Source of the DNA: an uncultured Lachnospiraceae bacterium
GTDB taxonomy: Bacteria; Bacillota; Clostridia; Lachnospirales; Lachnospiraceae
Direction of reading: 5' to 3'
Assembly (NCBI GenBank): GCA_910586585.1
Contig: CAJUKA010000063.1
Span: 1-24,862, forward strand
DNA: 24,862 bases
Both the position numbers and the translations under genes were made by a program. The notes beneath the pieces were generated by a model. That model made no database searches, was not told the DNA's origin, and worked only from the letters and a program-made list of their open reading frames with translations. Shown here one piece after another: positions 13,901 to 22,613 of the stretch (the first letter of the stretch is position 1; each line of letters opens with the position of its first letter).

Positions 13901-14557
13901 TCATGAATCGAATAAAAACGGATACAGCTCTTCCACTTTGGTGAAATAAAAATCACTGTTTTTTTTCATAAAATTTCTGATTTCAGGAATGTTGTTTGAC
14001 CATCCCGCCCCAACAAACGGCACATGATACGCTCTTGCCATATCATATCCTGGTTTTAGGTCATCTACTATAACCATTTCCTCTGGCTTGAGGCTGTACC
14101 TGCCCGATATCTGCTCTAACGCATAGGTACTGGGTTTTCTCTGCTCCGGAGGACATTCCCAGCCAAAAATCATATCAGGCATAGGAAGGTTATTTACTTC
14201 ATAATCCCTTTTGATATTGAAGTCATAGGAGTGGGATATCACACACACAATTCCTCCTTCTGCTTTTTGGCGCTCAATAATCTCCCTGATTCCATCATAC
14301 GCTTTTGCTGTATGACCTGATACATAATCCCGCCAGCATTTCACTTCTATTTCAAGTTCTTCATCTGTCATCCCTAATTTTTCTACACAATAGGGTACAA
14401 AGCCAGGGTCAAAGTTCTCCCTGAAATAATCGTCAAGCGAAATTGTCATTCCTGGCCTTAACAATTTGAGGGCCTCCAAAAATGCTGGATAATGAATTGT
14501 TGCTGTACTGTTTACCACTGTATCATCATGATCCAAAATAAGACATTTATAATTCAT
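13901..14557 (-). CDS. HAD-superfamily hydrolase
   Basis: This 218-residue protein is a probable phosphatase of the phosphoglycolate/beta-phosphoglucomutase-like HAD group. Motif I is LDHDDT, with nucleophile D9 and acid/base D11. A helical cap follows at about 15-85. Motif II is the Ser of VISHS, the motif III basic residue is in QRKPSTY, and motif IV is VDDLKPG. The substrate is unknown. It follows glnS by 75 bases on the same strand. The ATG has no good ribosome binding site, so it may be weakly translated or depend on coupling with glnS. Confidence 0.88.
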   Translation of the reverse strand: MNYKCLILDHDDTVVNSTATIHYPAFLEALKLLRPGMTISLDDYFRENFDPGFVPYCVEKLGMTDEELEIEVKCWRDYVSGHTAKAYDGIREIIERQKAEGGIVCVISHSYDFNIKRDYEVNNLPMPDMIFGWECPPEQRKPSTYALEQISGRYSLKPEEMVIVDDLKPGYDMARAYHVPFVGAGWSNNIPEIRNFMKKNSDFYFTKVEELYPFLFDS

Positions 14558-14632
14558 CTGTAATCTGCTGCAGTGATTCTTATTATAAAGTCTGCACCTT
14601 ATGCCAAATCACCGCATTCTCCTTTCCATTTC

Positions 14633-16351
14633 TTATTTTGGTAATACAAAAGAACTTTTTAATGAAACAATTCTGTTAAATACAAGTGCATCTGGTTTTG
14701 AATCTTTGCAATCCACATTAAAAAATCCCTGTCTTACAAACTGAAAACTATCATATGCCTCTGCATCCTTTAGCGCTGGTTCAACAAAACACGCTTTTAA
14801 CACTGTCAACGAATTGGGATTCAAATTCAAAGAACCGTCTTCATTATATACCCCTTTTTCTTCATCAATCAAGTTCTCATAAAGCCTTACCTCCGCTTTT
14901 ACAGCGTATGGCGCAGGTACCCAATGGATTGTACCTTTCACTTTTCTGCCTGTAAATCCACTTCCCTGTTTTGTCTCTGGATCATACGTACAGTGAACCA
15001 CCATCACTTTGCCGTCCTCGTCTTTCTCAAAGCCAACACACTTTACAAAATATGCGCTCATAAGGCGCACTTCATTTCCAGGAAACAGTCTGAAATATTT
15101 CTTTGGCGGTTCCTCCATAAAATCTTCCCTGTCAATATAAAGTTCCCTGCAAAAAGGAACCTGTCTGGAACCAAGCGTCTCATTTTCAAGATTATTTGGT
15201 ACTTCAAGATACTCCACTTCACCTTCCGGATAGTTGTCAATCACCAGTTTCACGGGGTCAAGCGCCGCCATCATACGAGGCTTTTTGAGTTTCAAATCCT
15301 CACGGATACAATATTCAAGCATTGCATAATCTGTAGAAGAATTTGCTTTGCTCACACCGCACAATTCCACAAATCTCCTGATTGATTCCGGTGTAAAACC
15401 ACGTCTTCTAAGTGCTGCGATAGAAACAAGCCTAGGATCGTCCCAGCCATCGACAGTTCCCTCTTCCACAAGTTTTTTGATATAGCGCTTTCCTGTCACA
15501 ACATTGGTTACATACATTTTTGCCTGCTCAATCTGCCGTGGCGGATTCGGATATTCCAATTCTCTAACCACCCAATCATACAAAGGTCTGTGATCTTCAA
15601 ACTCCAATGTACATATAGAATGTGTAATCCCTTCTATCGCGTCCTCTATTGGATGGGCAAAATCATACATCGGATAGATGCACCACTTATCCTTCGTATT
15701 GTGATGGGACATATGGGCAACACGGTAAAGAACGGGATCTCTCATATTAATATTGGGTGATGTCATGTCAATCCGCGCGCGGAGTACTTTTTCTCCGTCT
15801 GCATACTTGCCGTTTTTCATTTCCTCAAATAACTGCAGATTTTCTTCTATCGAACGGCTGCTGCAAGGATCTTCTTTTCCTGGTTCCGTAAAAGACCCTC
15901 TGTATTCCTTCATCTGTTCTGCTGTTAAGTCCGACACATATGCCTTGCCTTTTTTAATAAGTTTCACTGCACATTCATACATCTGATCAAAATAATTCGA
16001 AGCAAAGAACAGCCTGTCCTCCCAATCAGCGCCAAGCCACTCAACATCTGCTTTGATAGATTCCACAAACTCAATATCCTCTTTCGTAGGGTTGGTATCA
16101 TCAAAACGCATGTTAAATTTTCCGCCATATTCCTGCGCAATTCCATAGTTTACAAGAATCGCTTTGGCATGTCCAATATGAAGATAGCCATTTGGTTCTG
16201 GCGGGAATCGGGTGTGAACGCAATCATATACCCCTTCTGCTAAATCCTTATCAATAATCTGTTCAATAAAATTTCTTGAGATAACCTCTTTTCCCTCAGT
16301 TACTGGTTCGTCAGCTAAAACTTCCTTTGTATTCTTATCTGTACCGCTCAT
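14633..16351 (-). CDS. glnS: Glutaminyl-tRNA synthetase
   Basis: This class I synthetase charges tRNA-Gln with glutamine. It is 572 residues from the ATG at 16351, which has GAGGAG at 8 bases. A GTG two codons upstream is too close to that site. The HIGH motif is at 58-61 (YLHIGHAKA), preceded by FPPEPNG as in E. coli GlnRS. The second signature region reads VVTGKRYIKKLVEEG followed by GWDDPRL, a diverged KMSKS loop. The C-terminal half (from about 340) is the anticodon-binding beta-barrel domain, ending with the usual FNRIVSLK motif. Length and order are normal. Having GlnRS implies direct Gln-tRNA charging in an organism group where GatCAB is also common. A plausible promoter is at 16399-16428. 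Confidence 0.97.
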   Translation of the reverse strand: MSGTDKNTKEVLADEPVTEGKEVISRNFIEQIIDKDLAEGVYDCVHTRFPPEPNGYLHIGHAKAILVNYGIAQEYGGKFNMRFDDTNPTKEDIEFVESIKADVEWLGADWEDRLFFASNYFDQMYECAVKLIKKGKAYVSDLTAEQMKEYRGSFTEPGKEDPCSSRSIEENLQLFEEMKNGKYADGEKVLRARIDMTSPNINMRDPVLYRVAHMSHHNTKDKWCIYPMYDFAHPIEDAIEGITHSICTLEFEDHRPLYDWVVRELEYPNPPRQIEQAKMYVTNVVTGKRYIKKLVEEGTVDGWDDPRLVSIAALRRRGFTPESIRRFVELCGVSKANSSTDYAMLEYCIREDLKLKKPRMMAALDPVKLVIDNYPEGEVEYLEVPNNLENETLGSRQVPFCRELYIDREDFMEEPPKKYFRLFPGNEVRLMSAYFVKCVGFEKDEDGKVMVVHCTYDPETKQGSGFTGRKVKGTIHWVPAPYAVKAEVRLYENLIDEEKGVYNEDGSLNLNPNSLTVLKACFVEPALKDAEAYDSFQFVRQGFFNVDCKDSKPDALVFNRIVSLKSSFVLPK

Positions 16352-16398
16352 TTCCACATCTCCTCATTGAATCGCATTGTTTATCTTAAATATTTTTA

Positions 16399-16428
16399 AT
16401 TGTAATATATGAACAAGGCCTTTGTAAA
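16399..16428 (-). promoter_or_regulatory. Probable glnS promoter
   Basis: The minus strand has TTTACA (16423-16428), 18 bases and TACAAT (16399-16404), with one mismatch in each box. It is about 50 bases upstream of the glnS start. No T-box or other leader fits in that gap. Confidence 0.55.
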
Positions 16429-16522
16429 TACCCTAAATCAATTGTCATAATGTATAGTTCGACTACTTATGAATGAGCATGGCTTCCTGTTACATTCTTT
16501 TATCTTTGATTATCTCACATAC

Positions 16523-16578
16523 TTGACAATTTAGAATCCAATATATATAATCGAATTATATAATTTATTTATATAAAT
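16523..16578 (+). promoter_or_regulatory. Consensus promoter and palindrome before the TetR-flavodoxin pair
   Basis: TTGACA (16523-16528), a 17-base spacer and TATAAT (16546-16551) form a perfect sigma-A promoter. Just downstream are AT-rich palindromes, including the perfect ATTTATATAAAT (16567-16578). These could be the binding site for the TetR protein encoded next. A consensus promoter under a repressor would give strong induction. Confidence 0.8.
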
Positions 16579-16607
16579 CAATTATATATCAAAAGAAAGG
16601 AACTACA

Positions 16608-17210
16608 ATGCCAAAACAAAGAATCACAAAAGAAATGGTAGTTGATGCCGCATTTGAAATAGCCAGAACAAGCGGCATGGAACAGGTTCTTGTGAAAAAT
16701 ATTGCTGATAAAATAGGTTGTTCCGTTCAACCTATTTACAGCTACTGCCAAAATATGGAAGGGCTTCGCCAAGATGTCATTGCGAAGACAAATCAATTTA
16801 TACAAGCATTTATAATGGCATCGATTGATAAAAACGACCTGTTCCGCACTACTGGCAAATCTTATATTCAACTGGCAAAAGAAGAACCACATTTATTTAA
16901 ACTATTTATCCTGCATCAAAGAAATGGAATATCTTCTATGAATGATTTGTATCTGGCAGAAACCAATCCACATGTTGCAGATTTTATTGCCGACAGCTTG
17001 AATATCAGTGTATCACAGGCAAGACAGCTACACTTGAATATGCTCATCTATACCATTGGAATCGGTACTATTTTTTCAGTATGTACCCCTGGAATTTCAA
17101 TCGACGAAATCTACACCCAACAAGAATTTGCCTACAAAGCATTTATAAATCAATCCATGACAGACAAGGAGGGCTCTCAATATGAGAACGAAAACAATTG
17201 TCCTTTATAA
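16608..17210 (+). CDS. TetR/AcrR-family transcriptional regulator
   Basis: This 200-residue regulator has an N-terminal helix-turn-helix (about 8-55, with VKNIADKIGCSVQPIYSYC) that aligns with the TetR family. The recognition helix SVQPIYSYCQNMEGL is slightly atypical. The C-terminal domain is helical, with no recognisable ligand motif. It starts behind AAAGGAAC. Its 3' end overlaps the following flavodoxin gene by 29 bases, so the two are translationally linked and it probably controls its own operon through the palindromes at the promoter. The signal is unknown; a redox or toxic-compound signal is plausible given the flavodoxin partner. Confidence 0.9.
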   Translation: MPKQRITKEMVVDAAFEIARTSGMEQVLVKNIADKIGCSVQPIYSYCQNMEGLRQDVIAKTNQFIQAFIMASIDKNDLFRTTGKSYIQLAKEEPHLFKLFILHQRNGISSMNDLYLAETNPHVADFIADSLNISVSQARQLHLNMLIYTIGIGTIFSVCTPGISIDEIYTQQEFAYKAFINQSMTDKEGSQYENENNCPL

Positions 17211-17718
17211 AAGTAGTACTGGGTTTACAAAAAGATATGCAGAACTGATCGCCAAAGAGCTTCGATGCGCTCTTGCTGACTACAAAACAATCCCCACCAA
17301 AACCCTGTCCCAATATGACTGCATTATTTTTGGAAGCCGTGCATTCGCCGGAACCATTGATGGATTCAGAAAAGCCCAAAAACGGTTTCAAAAATACACA
17401 GCCGCTAAACTTATCTTATTTGTAACAGGGGCAACTCCAAATACCGAAATCGATACCATCAACACCTTCTGGAGCCAAAACCTTACTGCCGATGAATTAA
17501 TAAAAATACCACATTTTTATATGCAAGGCGGTTTGTGTTATGAAAAGATGGCTCTGCCCGATAAGCTGATGATGAAAATGGCAGCACTGATATTGAAAAA
17601 GAAAAAAAATAAGACTTCTCAAGATAAAGAATTTGAACAGGCTATCACTCATTCTTATGATATTTCATCAGAGGACTGCATTCAGCCATTGATTATGTAT
17701 CTAAGGAATTGTAAATAA
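17182..17718 (+). CDS. Flavodoxin-domain protein
   Basis: This 178-residue protein has the FMN phosphate-binding loop near its N-terminus: YKSSTGFTKRYAELIAKEL (about 9-27), the flavodoxin T/S-x-T-G-x-T pattern. It also has the second strand-loop FGSRAFAGTIDGFRK (about 50-64). This resembles the HemG-like/flavodoxin_5 class, an electron carrier or small quinone-type oxidoreductase. It starts within the TetR gene behind GGAGG. After about residue 130 the sequence becomes Lys-rich. The family is fairly sure, the electron partners are unknown. A two-gene TetR-flavodoxin operon suggests an inducible redox response. Confidence 0.85.
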   Translation: MRTKTIVLYKSSTGFTKRYAELIAKELRCALADYKTIPTKTLSQYDCIIFGSRAFAGTIDGFRKAQKRFQKYTAAKLILFVTGATPNTEIDTINTFWSQNLTADELIKIPHFYMQGGLCYEKMALPDKLMMKMAALILKKKKNKTSQDKEFEQAITHSYDISSEDCIQPLIMYLRNCK

Positions 17719-17839
17719 ATAACTTGTTAATTTGACTTGTCTAAATGATGCGTTATTTATTGACAGTTCCTAACTACCTGTACAGACGCCCATTTATCAA
17801 TCTAAAACTTTTTTATGTCAAAACTTCTTTCAAAAGCAA

Positions 17840-17886
17840 TTCATTCTAACACATTAATCTTTAAATGTGCTGGAATGAATGTTTTT
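17840..17886 (+). terminator. Bidirectional terminator between flavodoxin and TetR genes
   Basis: TTCATTCTAACACATT (17840-17855) pairs with AATGTGCTGGAATGAA (17864-17879) over 16 bp including two wobble positions. TTTTT follows on the plus strand. The convergent TetR stop codon sits in the loop. Confidence 0.8.
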
Positions 17887-18448
17887 CTGTATCCGCAAAA
17901 TTTTGTATGGAATGCGCTATAATGCCATGCAGCATAATACCCATTTTTTCAACAATATCCTCATAATCTTCTTTCATTCCGTGGTCTATCCATTCAAGCA
18001 TTATTCCAACAAACCCAAACTTGTAAAATTCTGCAATGAAAGCCTGATCTGTCTGCAGCAGACCCACTGCAGCAGATTTTTCTTCTACAACACCTGCTAT
18101 CAAGTGATATGTCAGTTTATATAAAAAATTTTCAATCTTTTCCCTGCCAATGCAGTGATATACATTTAAAATAAATGTCTTATTTTCTATGACGGCCTCA
18201 AAAATCTGATAAATGCCTTCCTGCCAGGTTTCATATGTCTTCTTTCCCTGCAATGCACGTCTGCCATCCTCTATACAAATCCATTCCACCAACTCATAAA
18301 TATCCTTAAAATGATAATAAAAAGACATCCTGCTGATACCACAGTCTGTTGTCAGATCATTAATTGTTATCTTGTCTATCTTTTTATGCTGCATCAGCTT
18401 TTTGAGTGAAGCTTCTAACGCCAGCTTCGTCGTATTCGCATTTGGCAT
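17861..18448 (-). CDS. TetR/AcrR-family regulator, DhaS-like C-terminal domain
   Basis: This 195-residue protein opens with a compact helix-turn-helix (about 8-50) in which ITINDLTTDCGISRMSFYYHF is the classical TetR motif. The C-terminal part, with YCHCIGRE-like and FYKFGFVGIMLEW motifs, resembles the TetR_C_8/DhaS-type domain found in Firmicutes. It starts at ATG behind AAGGGGGG. It is the last gene in a minus-strand series after the MATE exporter and the Nudix hydrolase. It probably represses that unit, and a palindrome at the MATE promoter (20584-20602) is a candidate operator. The ligand is unknown. Confidence 0.88.
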   Translation of the reverse strand: MPNANTTKLALEASLKKLMQHKKIDKITINDLTTDCGISRMSFYYHFKDIYELVEWICIEDGRRALQGKKTYETWQEGIYQIFEAVIENKTFILNVYHCIGREKIENFLYKLTYHLIAGVVEEKSAAVGLLQTDQAFIAEFYKFGFVGIMLEWIDHGMKEDYEDIVEKMGIMLHGIIAHSIQNFADTEKHSFQHI

Positions 18449-18482
18449 AACAATTCCCCCCTTGCCGCCTTAGAAATATTTT

Positions 18483-19085
18483 TTACACCGTTAATTTCTC
18501 ATTTAACTTTGTATAAATATGCTCTATCATCCAAGATTCTGTACATGCTTTTAAAGCCTCGTCCAGAAAAAACCACTTTACACCGCTGTTTTCATCTGGC
18601 TTCACACGAAGCACTTCCTGTTCATCTGCTTCCATAAGATATGTAACATTTAGATGAATGTGTGACGGCACATAGCTTCCTCGTTTCACATGTCCATCCA
18701 CAGTCAAAATCTCGACAGAATAAATCTCATCTGATACAGTAATAATATTTTTGATACCTGTTTCCTCCATTGCTTCCCTTTTCGCTACTTCCAGCAAATT
18801 AGCCTCTCCATCTGCATGTCCTCCCGTCCATGACCAGGAATGATAAATATTATGATATATCATCAGAACCTTTGTGTGTTCTTTATTCAACAGCCATGAC
18901 GAAGCGGAAAAATGCGCTGTTTGATTCTCACGCTCCAAAATATTCTCCTGCGTTTTGAGCAGTTGCAGCATAATATCTCTATCTCGTTCCTCCTGTTCAT
19001 TATACGGCACATAAATCTGTAAAGCGTTGATTAAATTTTGTTTTTCTGTATTGAGTTCCATATTCTGAAAGTTCTCCTTTGTCAT
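18483..19085 (-). CDS. Nudix-family hydrolase
   Basis: This 200-residue enzyme should hydrolyse a nucleoside diphosphate linked to another group. The Nudix box spans about 88-111 (GGHADGEANLLEVAKREAME then ETGI), with the metal-binding REAMEE core intact. The first Glu of the strict consensus (GX5E) is Ala in this subclass. Upstream strands (WLLNKEHTKVLMIYH) and the long N-terminal helical extension fit a subgroup seen near other metabolic genes. The first ATG has AAGGA upstream. A second AAAGGAG inside the gene could serve the ATG of codon 9. Its job beside a MATE exporter and TetR is unclear; it may be housecleaning. Confidence 0.9.
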   Translation of the reverse strand: MTKENFQNMELNTEKQNLINALQIYVPYNEQEERDRDIMLQLLKTQENILERENQTAHFSASSWLLNKEHTKVLMIYHNIYHSWSWTGGHADGEANLLEVAKREAMEETGIKNIITVSDEIYSVEILTVDGHVKRGSYVPSHIHLNVTYLMEADEQEVLRVKPDENSGVKWFFLDEALKACTESWMIEHIYTKLNEKLTV

Positions 19086-19192
19086 TCAAATTCCTTACTA
19101 AACTTTTTATTACTGCTTTAGAAATTCTTTTCACATCATCCTCTATGTCAAAGCATCAAATTGTCCATTAAAAAAATTGTGCATCAACATGA

Positions 19193-19207
19193 TTTTTCAA
19201 TCTAATT
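19193..19207. repeat. 15-bp direct repeat, left copy
   Basis: TTTTTCAATCTAATT occurs here at the 3' end of the MATE gene and again at 20581-20595 just upstream of it. The pair brackets the exporter gene. The distal copy overlaps a palindromic operator. It may be chance in AT-rich DNA or a trace of insertion. Confidence 0.4.
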
Positions 19208-20533
19208 CCTTCTACTTTGTCTGCCAAAATAAAACCACATTCCTGCCATATCCGCCAATATCCATCCAATCGGCACAGACATCCAGATCCCTGTCACCCC
19301 AATTCTTTCTATTGATGATAAAACATATGCTAACAATACGCGTGTGCCAAGCGAAACAATTGTGAGAATGACTGAAATTCCCGGCTTATTGACTGCACGA
19401 AAATATCCATAAAACAAAAACAAAAGCCCAATCCCAAAATAAAATGATGCCTCAATACGCAGATATCCTACTCCCACCGCAACAGCCTCTGCACTGTTTT
19501 TGTCAAGAAACATTGCCATAAGCGGTCTTGCAAAACCAACCACCAAAACTGAGATGACAAAACAAAACACAAACGCCCCTAACACTGCGTCTTTCATTCC
19601 TCTGCGAATTCTCTCGTCTTTCCCAGCGCCGTAATTTTGTGCTACATAAGTAGAAAATGCATTGCCAAAATCCTGCACTGGAGAATAGGCAAAGGAATCA
19701 ATTTTGACCGCTGCTGCAAACGCAGCCATGACAACAGGACCAAAACTGTTCACCAGTCCCTGAACCATCAAAATACCAAAATTCATCACAGACTGTTGCA
19801 AACACGTCAAAGATGATAGCCCTATCAATTCTTTCAATATCCCATAATCCCACTGTCTGTTTTCTTTTTTTACCCGAACTTGTGGATACTTTTTGATGCA
19901 GTAAACCAATATTCCAATTCCTGCGGCATACTGGGAAATTACTGTTGCTATGGCTGCCCCTGCGACACCCCACAAGAGTACTCTGATAAAAAATAAATCT
20001 AAAATAATATTTAAAATTGCAGAAATTCCAAGGAAACAAAGTGGAATGAGAGAATTGCCAAGCGCCCTCATAAAATTCGCCACATAATTATAGAGAAAAG
20101 TAGCAGCAATTCCCGAAAAAATCCATAAAAGATATTCTCTCATAAGCGGCATTACTACTTCGGGCACACGAAGAAACGCAAATATTCCATTGATACCCAC
20201 ATATACAAAAATATTTAATGCACCAGCAATTGCACCTATTAGCAAAAAGGCCATAAAAATACCTTTTTCCAGTCTATTTTCATCACGCCTGCCAAACTGC
20301 ATCGAAAAAAAGGCACTGCTTCCCATACACAATCCTAAAATAATAGAAGTCACAAATACCATCAACGTATATGATGACCCTACTGCTGCCAAAGCATTTT
20401 CTCCAAGAAACCGCCCAACAATTAATGTATCCGCCACATTATAAAGCTGCTGAAGCATATTTCCAAGAATAATAGGAAATGCGAACTTCAGCAGCTTTTT
20501 CATAATATTTCCCTCTGTCAAATCGTAGTTCAT
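19202..20533 (-). CDS. MATE-family multidrug/toxin efflux transporter
   Basis: This 443-residue integral membrane protein has about 12 transmembrane helices in two six-helix halves. The N-terminus reads MNYDLTEGNIMKKLLKFAFP, then ILGNMLQQLYNVADTLIVGRF, the signature of Clostridial MATE proteins (MepA/DinF-like). The half-repeat motif recurs near residues 230-260. MATE pumps expel cationic drugs or metabolites in exchange for Na+ or H+. The substrate is not predictable. It has its own TATAAT promoter with an overlapping palindrome and is followed by Nudix and TetR genes on the same strand. This suggests a repressor-controlled exporter. Complete length; no defects seen. Confidence 0.95.
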   Translation of the reverse strand: MNYDLTEGNIMKKLLKFAFPIILGNMLQQLYNVADTLIVGRFLGENALAAVGSSYTLMVFVTSIILGLCMGSSAFFSMQFGRRDENRLEKGIFMAFLLIGAIAGALNIFVYVGINGIFAFLRVPEVVMPLMREYLLWIFSGIAATFLYNYVANFMRALGNSLIPLCFLGISAILNIILDLFFIRVLLWGVAGAAIATVISQYAAGIGILVYCIKKYPQVRVKKENRQWDYGILKELIGLSSLTCLQQSVMNFGILMVQGLVNSFGPVVMAAFAAAVKIDSFAYSPVQDFGNAFSTYVAQNYGAGKDERIRRGMKDAVLGAFVFCFVISVLVVGFARPLMAMFLDKNSAEAVAVGVGYLRIEASFYFGIGLLFLFYGYFRAVNKPGISVILTIVSLGTRVLLAYVLSSIERIGVTGIWMSVPIGWILADMAGMWFYFGRQSRRN

Positions 20534-20583
20534 ATGATCTATATCCGCCTTTTTATCTTCTTTTGAAAATAGATGACTTGTTT

Positions 20584-20610
20584 TTCAATCTAATTGATTG
20601 AAGTATTATA
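20584..20610 (-). promoter_or_regulatory. MATE promoter -10 box and overlapping palindromic operator
   Basis: A perfect TATAAT (20605-20610, minus strand) is followed immediately by the perfect inverted repeat TTCAATC-TAATT-GATTGAA (20584-20602), which would cover the transcription start. No good -35 box was found at the right distance. This is the best candidate site for the TetR protein encoded at the end of the same gene series. The rest of 20611-20741 shows no gene. Confidence 0.6.
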
Positions 20611-20741
20611 ACAATTATCTTTATGATTCATTCCATATTATTTGTCTATTTTAGCTTCTACAGACAGCATAGCATTTTTATTCGCCCGATTCAACCCTCT
20701 TCCTGCTATCAGCAAATTTTGTTTTCTATATTTAGTGTCAT

Positions 20742-21208
20742 ATGCGCGCTTTACAACACCTAAGCGACCTTGGTAATAAATGTTTCCTTGGTTGCGGAAG
20801 CGGAATTTTTACGCTTCTTCTTGAGCAGAATAACCCCTCAACAATTACAGGTATTGATTGGTCGGAAGAAATGCTGGTTATACATCCTATATATTCTGCA
20901 ATGTACCCGATTGAGCATGGTGATATTTTCCAGAGGATGAAGAGTGGACTGTGAGATATTTGGACAGGTCAATGATAGCCTATATCCAGCCTTGGATTGA
21001 GTATAACGAAGCTTTTGAAAATCATCTTAGCAAGAGCTATCACCATACGTTTGCCGATTATGTAAATGCCATAATCGGGGCGGGATTAACGATTGAACAG
21101 ATATGTGAGCCATTGGCTCCGGAAAAATGGAAAATGTCGGAACCAGATAAATACGAAGGATTTATTGAGACTCCAGTATATATGATTATTAAAATGAAGA
21201 AAAGATAG
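20742..21208 (+). pseudogene. Broken class I SAM-dependent methyltransferase
   Basis: The first piece (20742-20940) reads LSDLGNKCFLGCGSGIFTLLL then GIDWSEEML, the SAM-binding motif I and the acidic motif II of class I methyltransferases. A frame shift and a large deletion follow. The C-terminal piece from about 20930 is in another frame: EDEEWTVRYLDRSMIAYIQP then WIEYNEAF, ending PVYMIIKMKKR. These ends are typical of UbiE/Methyltransf_11 enzymes. The middle third is missing and the upstream start lacks a ribosome binding site, so it is not functional. Confidence 0.75.
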
Positions 21209-21261
21209 TTTCTGCCAAAACGAATGAAGCAGCTTCCAGTTGTGCGCCCAGCAAAGGGCAA

Positions 21262-21408
21262 TTAACCTAGTGTGGTCTTACCTGCGCCGTTCTCACCGAT
21301 AAAGCCGTATATATGCTTATTTTTGAGAATAATGCTTACATCATCAAGAGCAAGGAAATTACCGTATTTCACGGATATTCCGTGTGTTTGCAGGATAATG
21401 TTTTCCAT
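21262..21408 (-). pseudogene. ABC transporter ATPase truncated after Walker A
   Basis: The reading frame starts at ATG behind GGAGGG and gives LQTHGISVKYGNFLALDDVS then IYGFIGENGAGKTTL. This is the N-terminus of a BcrA/lantibiotic-type ABC ATPase up to the Walker A motif. After GAGKTTLG it hits a stop; the signature motif, Walker B and H-loop are gone. Codon use and the ribosome binding site look normal, so the break is recent or due to insertion or deletion at about 21210-21262. It was the third gene of an operon with the permease and zinc-ribbon protein. Confidence 0.8.
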
Positions 21409-21426
21409 TTCGCAGCCCTCCTTTCA

Positions 21427-21648
21427 TTATCCAAATGTGTGTTTGATCTCGTCACGTTCTCTTTGTGCTTCCACCCAATTTTCCACATATCCGCAATCAC
21501 AGCAGACATAGCGTATAACCGGGATTTTTTTCATCAATGTAAAGGTCGAAGTATAAATATTGTTCCCGCTGGCATGGCGGTTTTGGTTATCGGGAACACG
21601 GACAATATTTTGTGAGCTGCATTTAGGGCAGCGTTTTGTATTTTTCAT
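21427..21648 (-). CDS. Small zinc-ribbon protein
   Basis: This 73-residue protein has two knuckles, CPKC at residues 8-11 and CCDCGY at about 49-54, forming a typical four-Cys zinc ribbon. The knuckles flank a basic/polar stretch with VPDNQNRHASGNN. It starts four bases after the permease stop, behind GGAGG, and is followed 18 bases later by the ABC ATPase start. It was therefore made as part of that transporter operon. Its role is unknown; it may bind nucleic acid or act as a partner of the transporter. It is intact, although its neighbour is broken. Confidence 0.75.
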   Translation of the reverse strand: MKNTKRCPKCSSQNIVRVPDNQNRHASGNNIYTSTFTLMKKIPVIRYVCCDCGYVENWVEAQRERDEIKHTFG

Positions 21649-21652
21649 GGTA

Positions 21653-22585
21653 TTATATCCTCCTTACGACAAGTGATAAGCTTAAAACTTCAGCTATGAC
21701 AATGCAGAGCAAAACCCATATATTTATAGACCACATACCGATAAGCCCTGCAACCAAAAACATAATCAACGGTACAACATATTTTCGCGGGTGGTGCCAT
21801 AAATCATTTTCAATCTTCCAGTTACGGACGGGACAAAACCACTCCAACAGGACAGACAAAACAGCACTTTGCAGCGCGATTATAAGCGCAGTAATGATTT
21901 CTGTACTATTTACGCCGCCTTTGCCTATTTGCCAGCTAATCAGATACACGCTGTTTACCGCCATATTGACAGAAAAGATAAAAAAGCAATAATTCGTGCA
22001 AAAGCGTTTTGCCTGTCCCGGTAGTGTTCGGACTGCCTGTTCTAAACCGGGGTCACAGGAAAGCAATATACAGATTGGGGTATTCAGGCATAGAACGGCA
22101 AACCCCAGCGGCATAACATTTACTCCCTCAAATTGCCCTAATAGGAATGGCATGACACCAGCGATCACACACAATCCGGCAATATTCAAAAGATAGTTTT
22201 TGTTTGTTATCAGATAGCACAGCAAATATAAAAATATGCTTCCTGTCCCTTTTGTGTGTTTGATTAGAAGTTTTGCTGATACCGGGTGATAGAAAATATA
22301 AGGGTCTACTTTCATTAACCTTACAAATGAAATGAGCATACTTATAAAAGCAATGAAACAAATAATCACCGTTTCCCGCCCAAAAAATATAGGCGCGAAA
22401 ATTGCTCCACCCCATAAAATGAAAACGGGCAGAAACTTTTTTCCATGAAGCAAAGCTTCATTTGTCATGGTATACCATGCAGCAGCCGAAAAACAGCTAT
22501 TACAGGCACAGAGTAAAGACACAGCTATTTGCAGCACACTCCATTCATGTACGGCAAAGAACAAGTAAGCCGCTCTGAAAATCAT
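21653..22585 (-). CDS. Multi-pass membrane protein, putative ABC permease, probably 5'-frameshifted
   Basis: The frame encodes about 310 residues with roughly nine to ten hydrophobic helices spread along its length (for example LPVFILWGGAIFAPIFFG and SVNMAVNSVYLISWQIG). I do not recognise the family. Its position before a zinc-ribbon and an ABC ATPase in one operon suggests the membrane half of an export or immunity transporter. The ATG at 22585 lacks a ribosome binding site. An ATG at 22613 has a strong GAAGGAG but reads MEPLENLIPHDFQSGLL in another frame, reaching a stop after 22 residues. A single-base slip there would join the two, so the gene is probably frameshifted. Confidence 0.6.
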   Translation of the reverse strand: MIFRAAYLFFAVHEWSVLQIAVSLLCACNSCFSAAAWYTMTNEALLHGKKFLPVFILWGGAIFAPIFFGRETVIICFIAFISMLISFVRLMKVDPYIFYHPVSAKLLIKHTKGTGSIFLYLLCYLITNKNYLLNIAGLCVIAGVMPFLLGQFEGVNVMPLGFAVLCLNTPICILLSCDPGLEQAVRTLPGQAKRFCTNYCFFIFSVNMAVNSVYLISWQIGKGGVNSTEIITALIIALQSAVLSVLLEWFCPVRNWKIENDLWHHPRKYVVPLIMFLVAGLIGMWSINIWVLLCIVIAEVLSLSLVVRRI

Positions 22586-22613
22586 GTGGTATTAAATTTT
22601 CAAGCGGTTCCAT

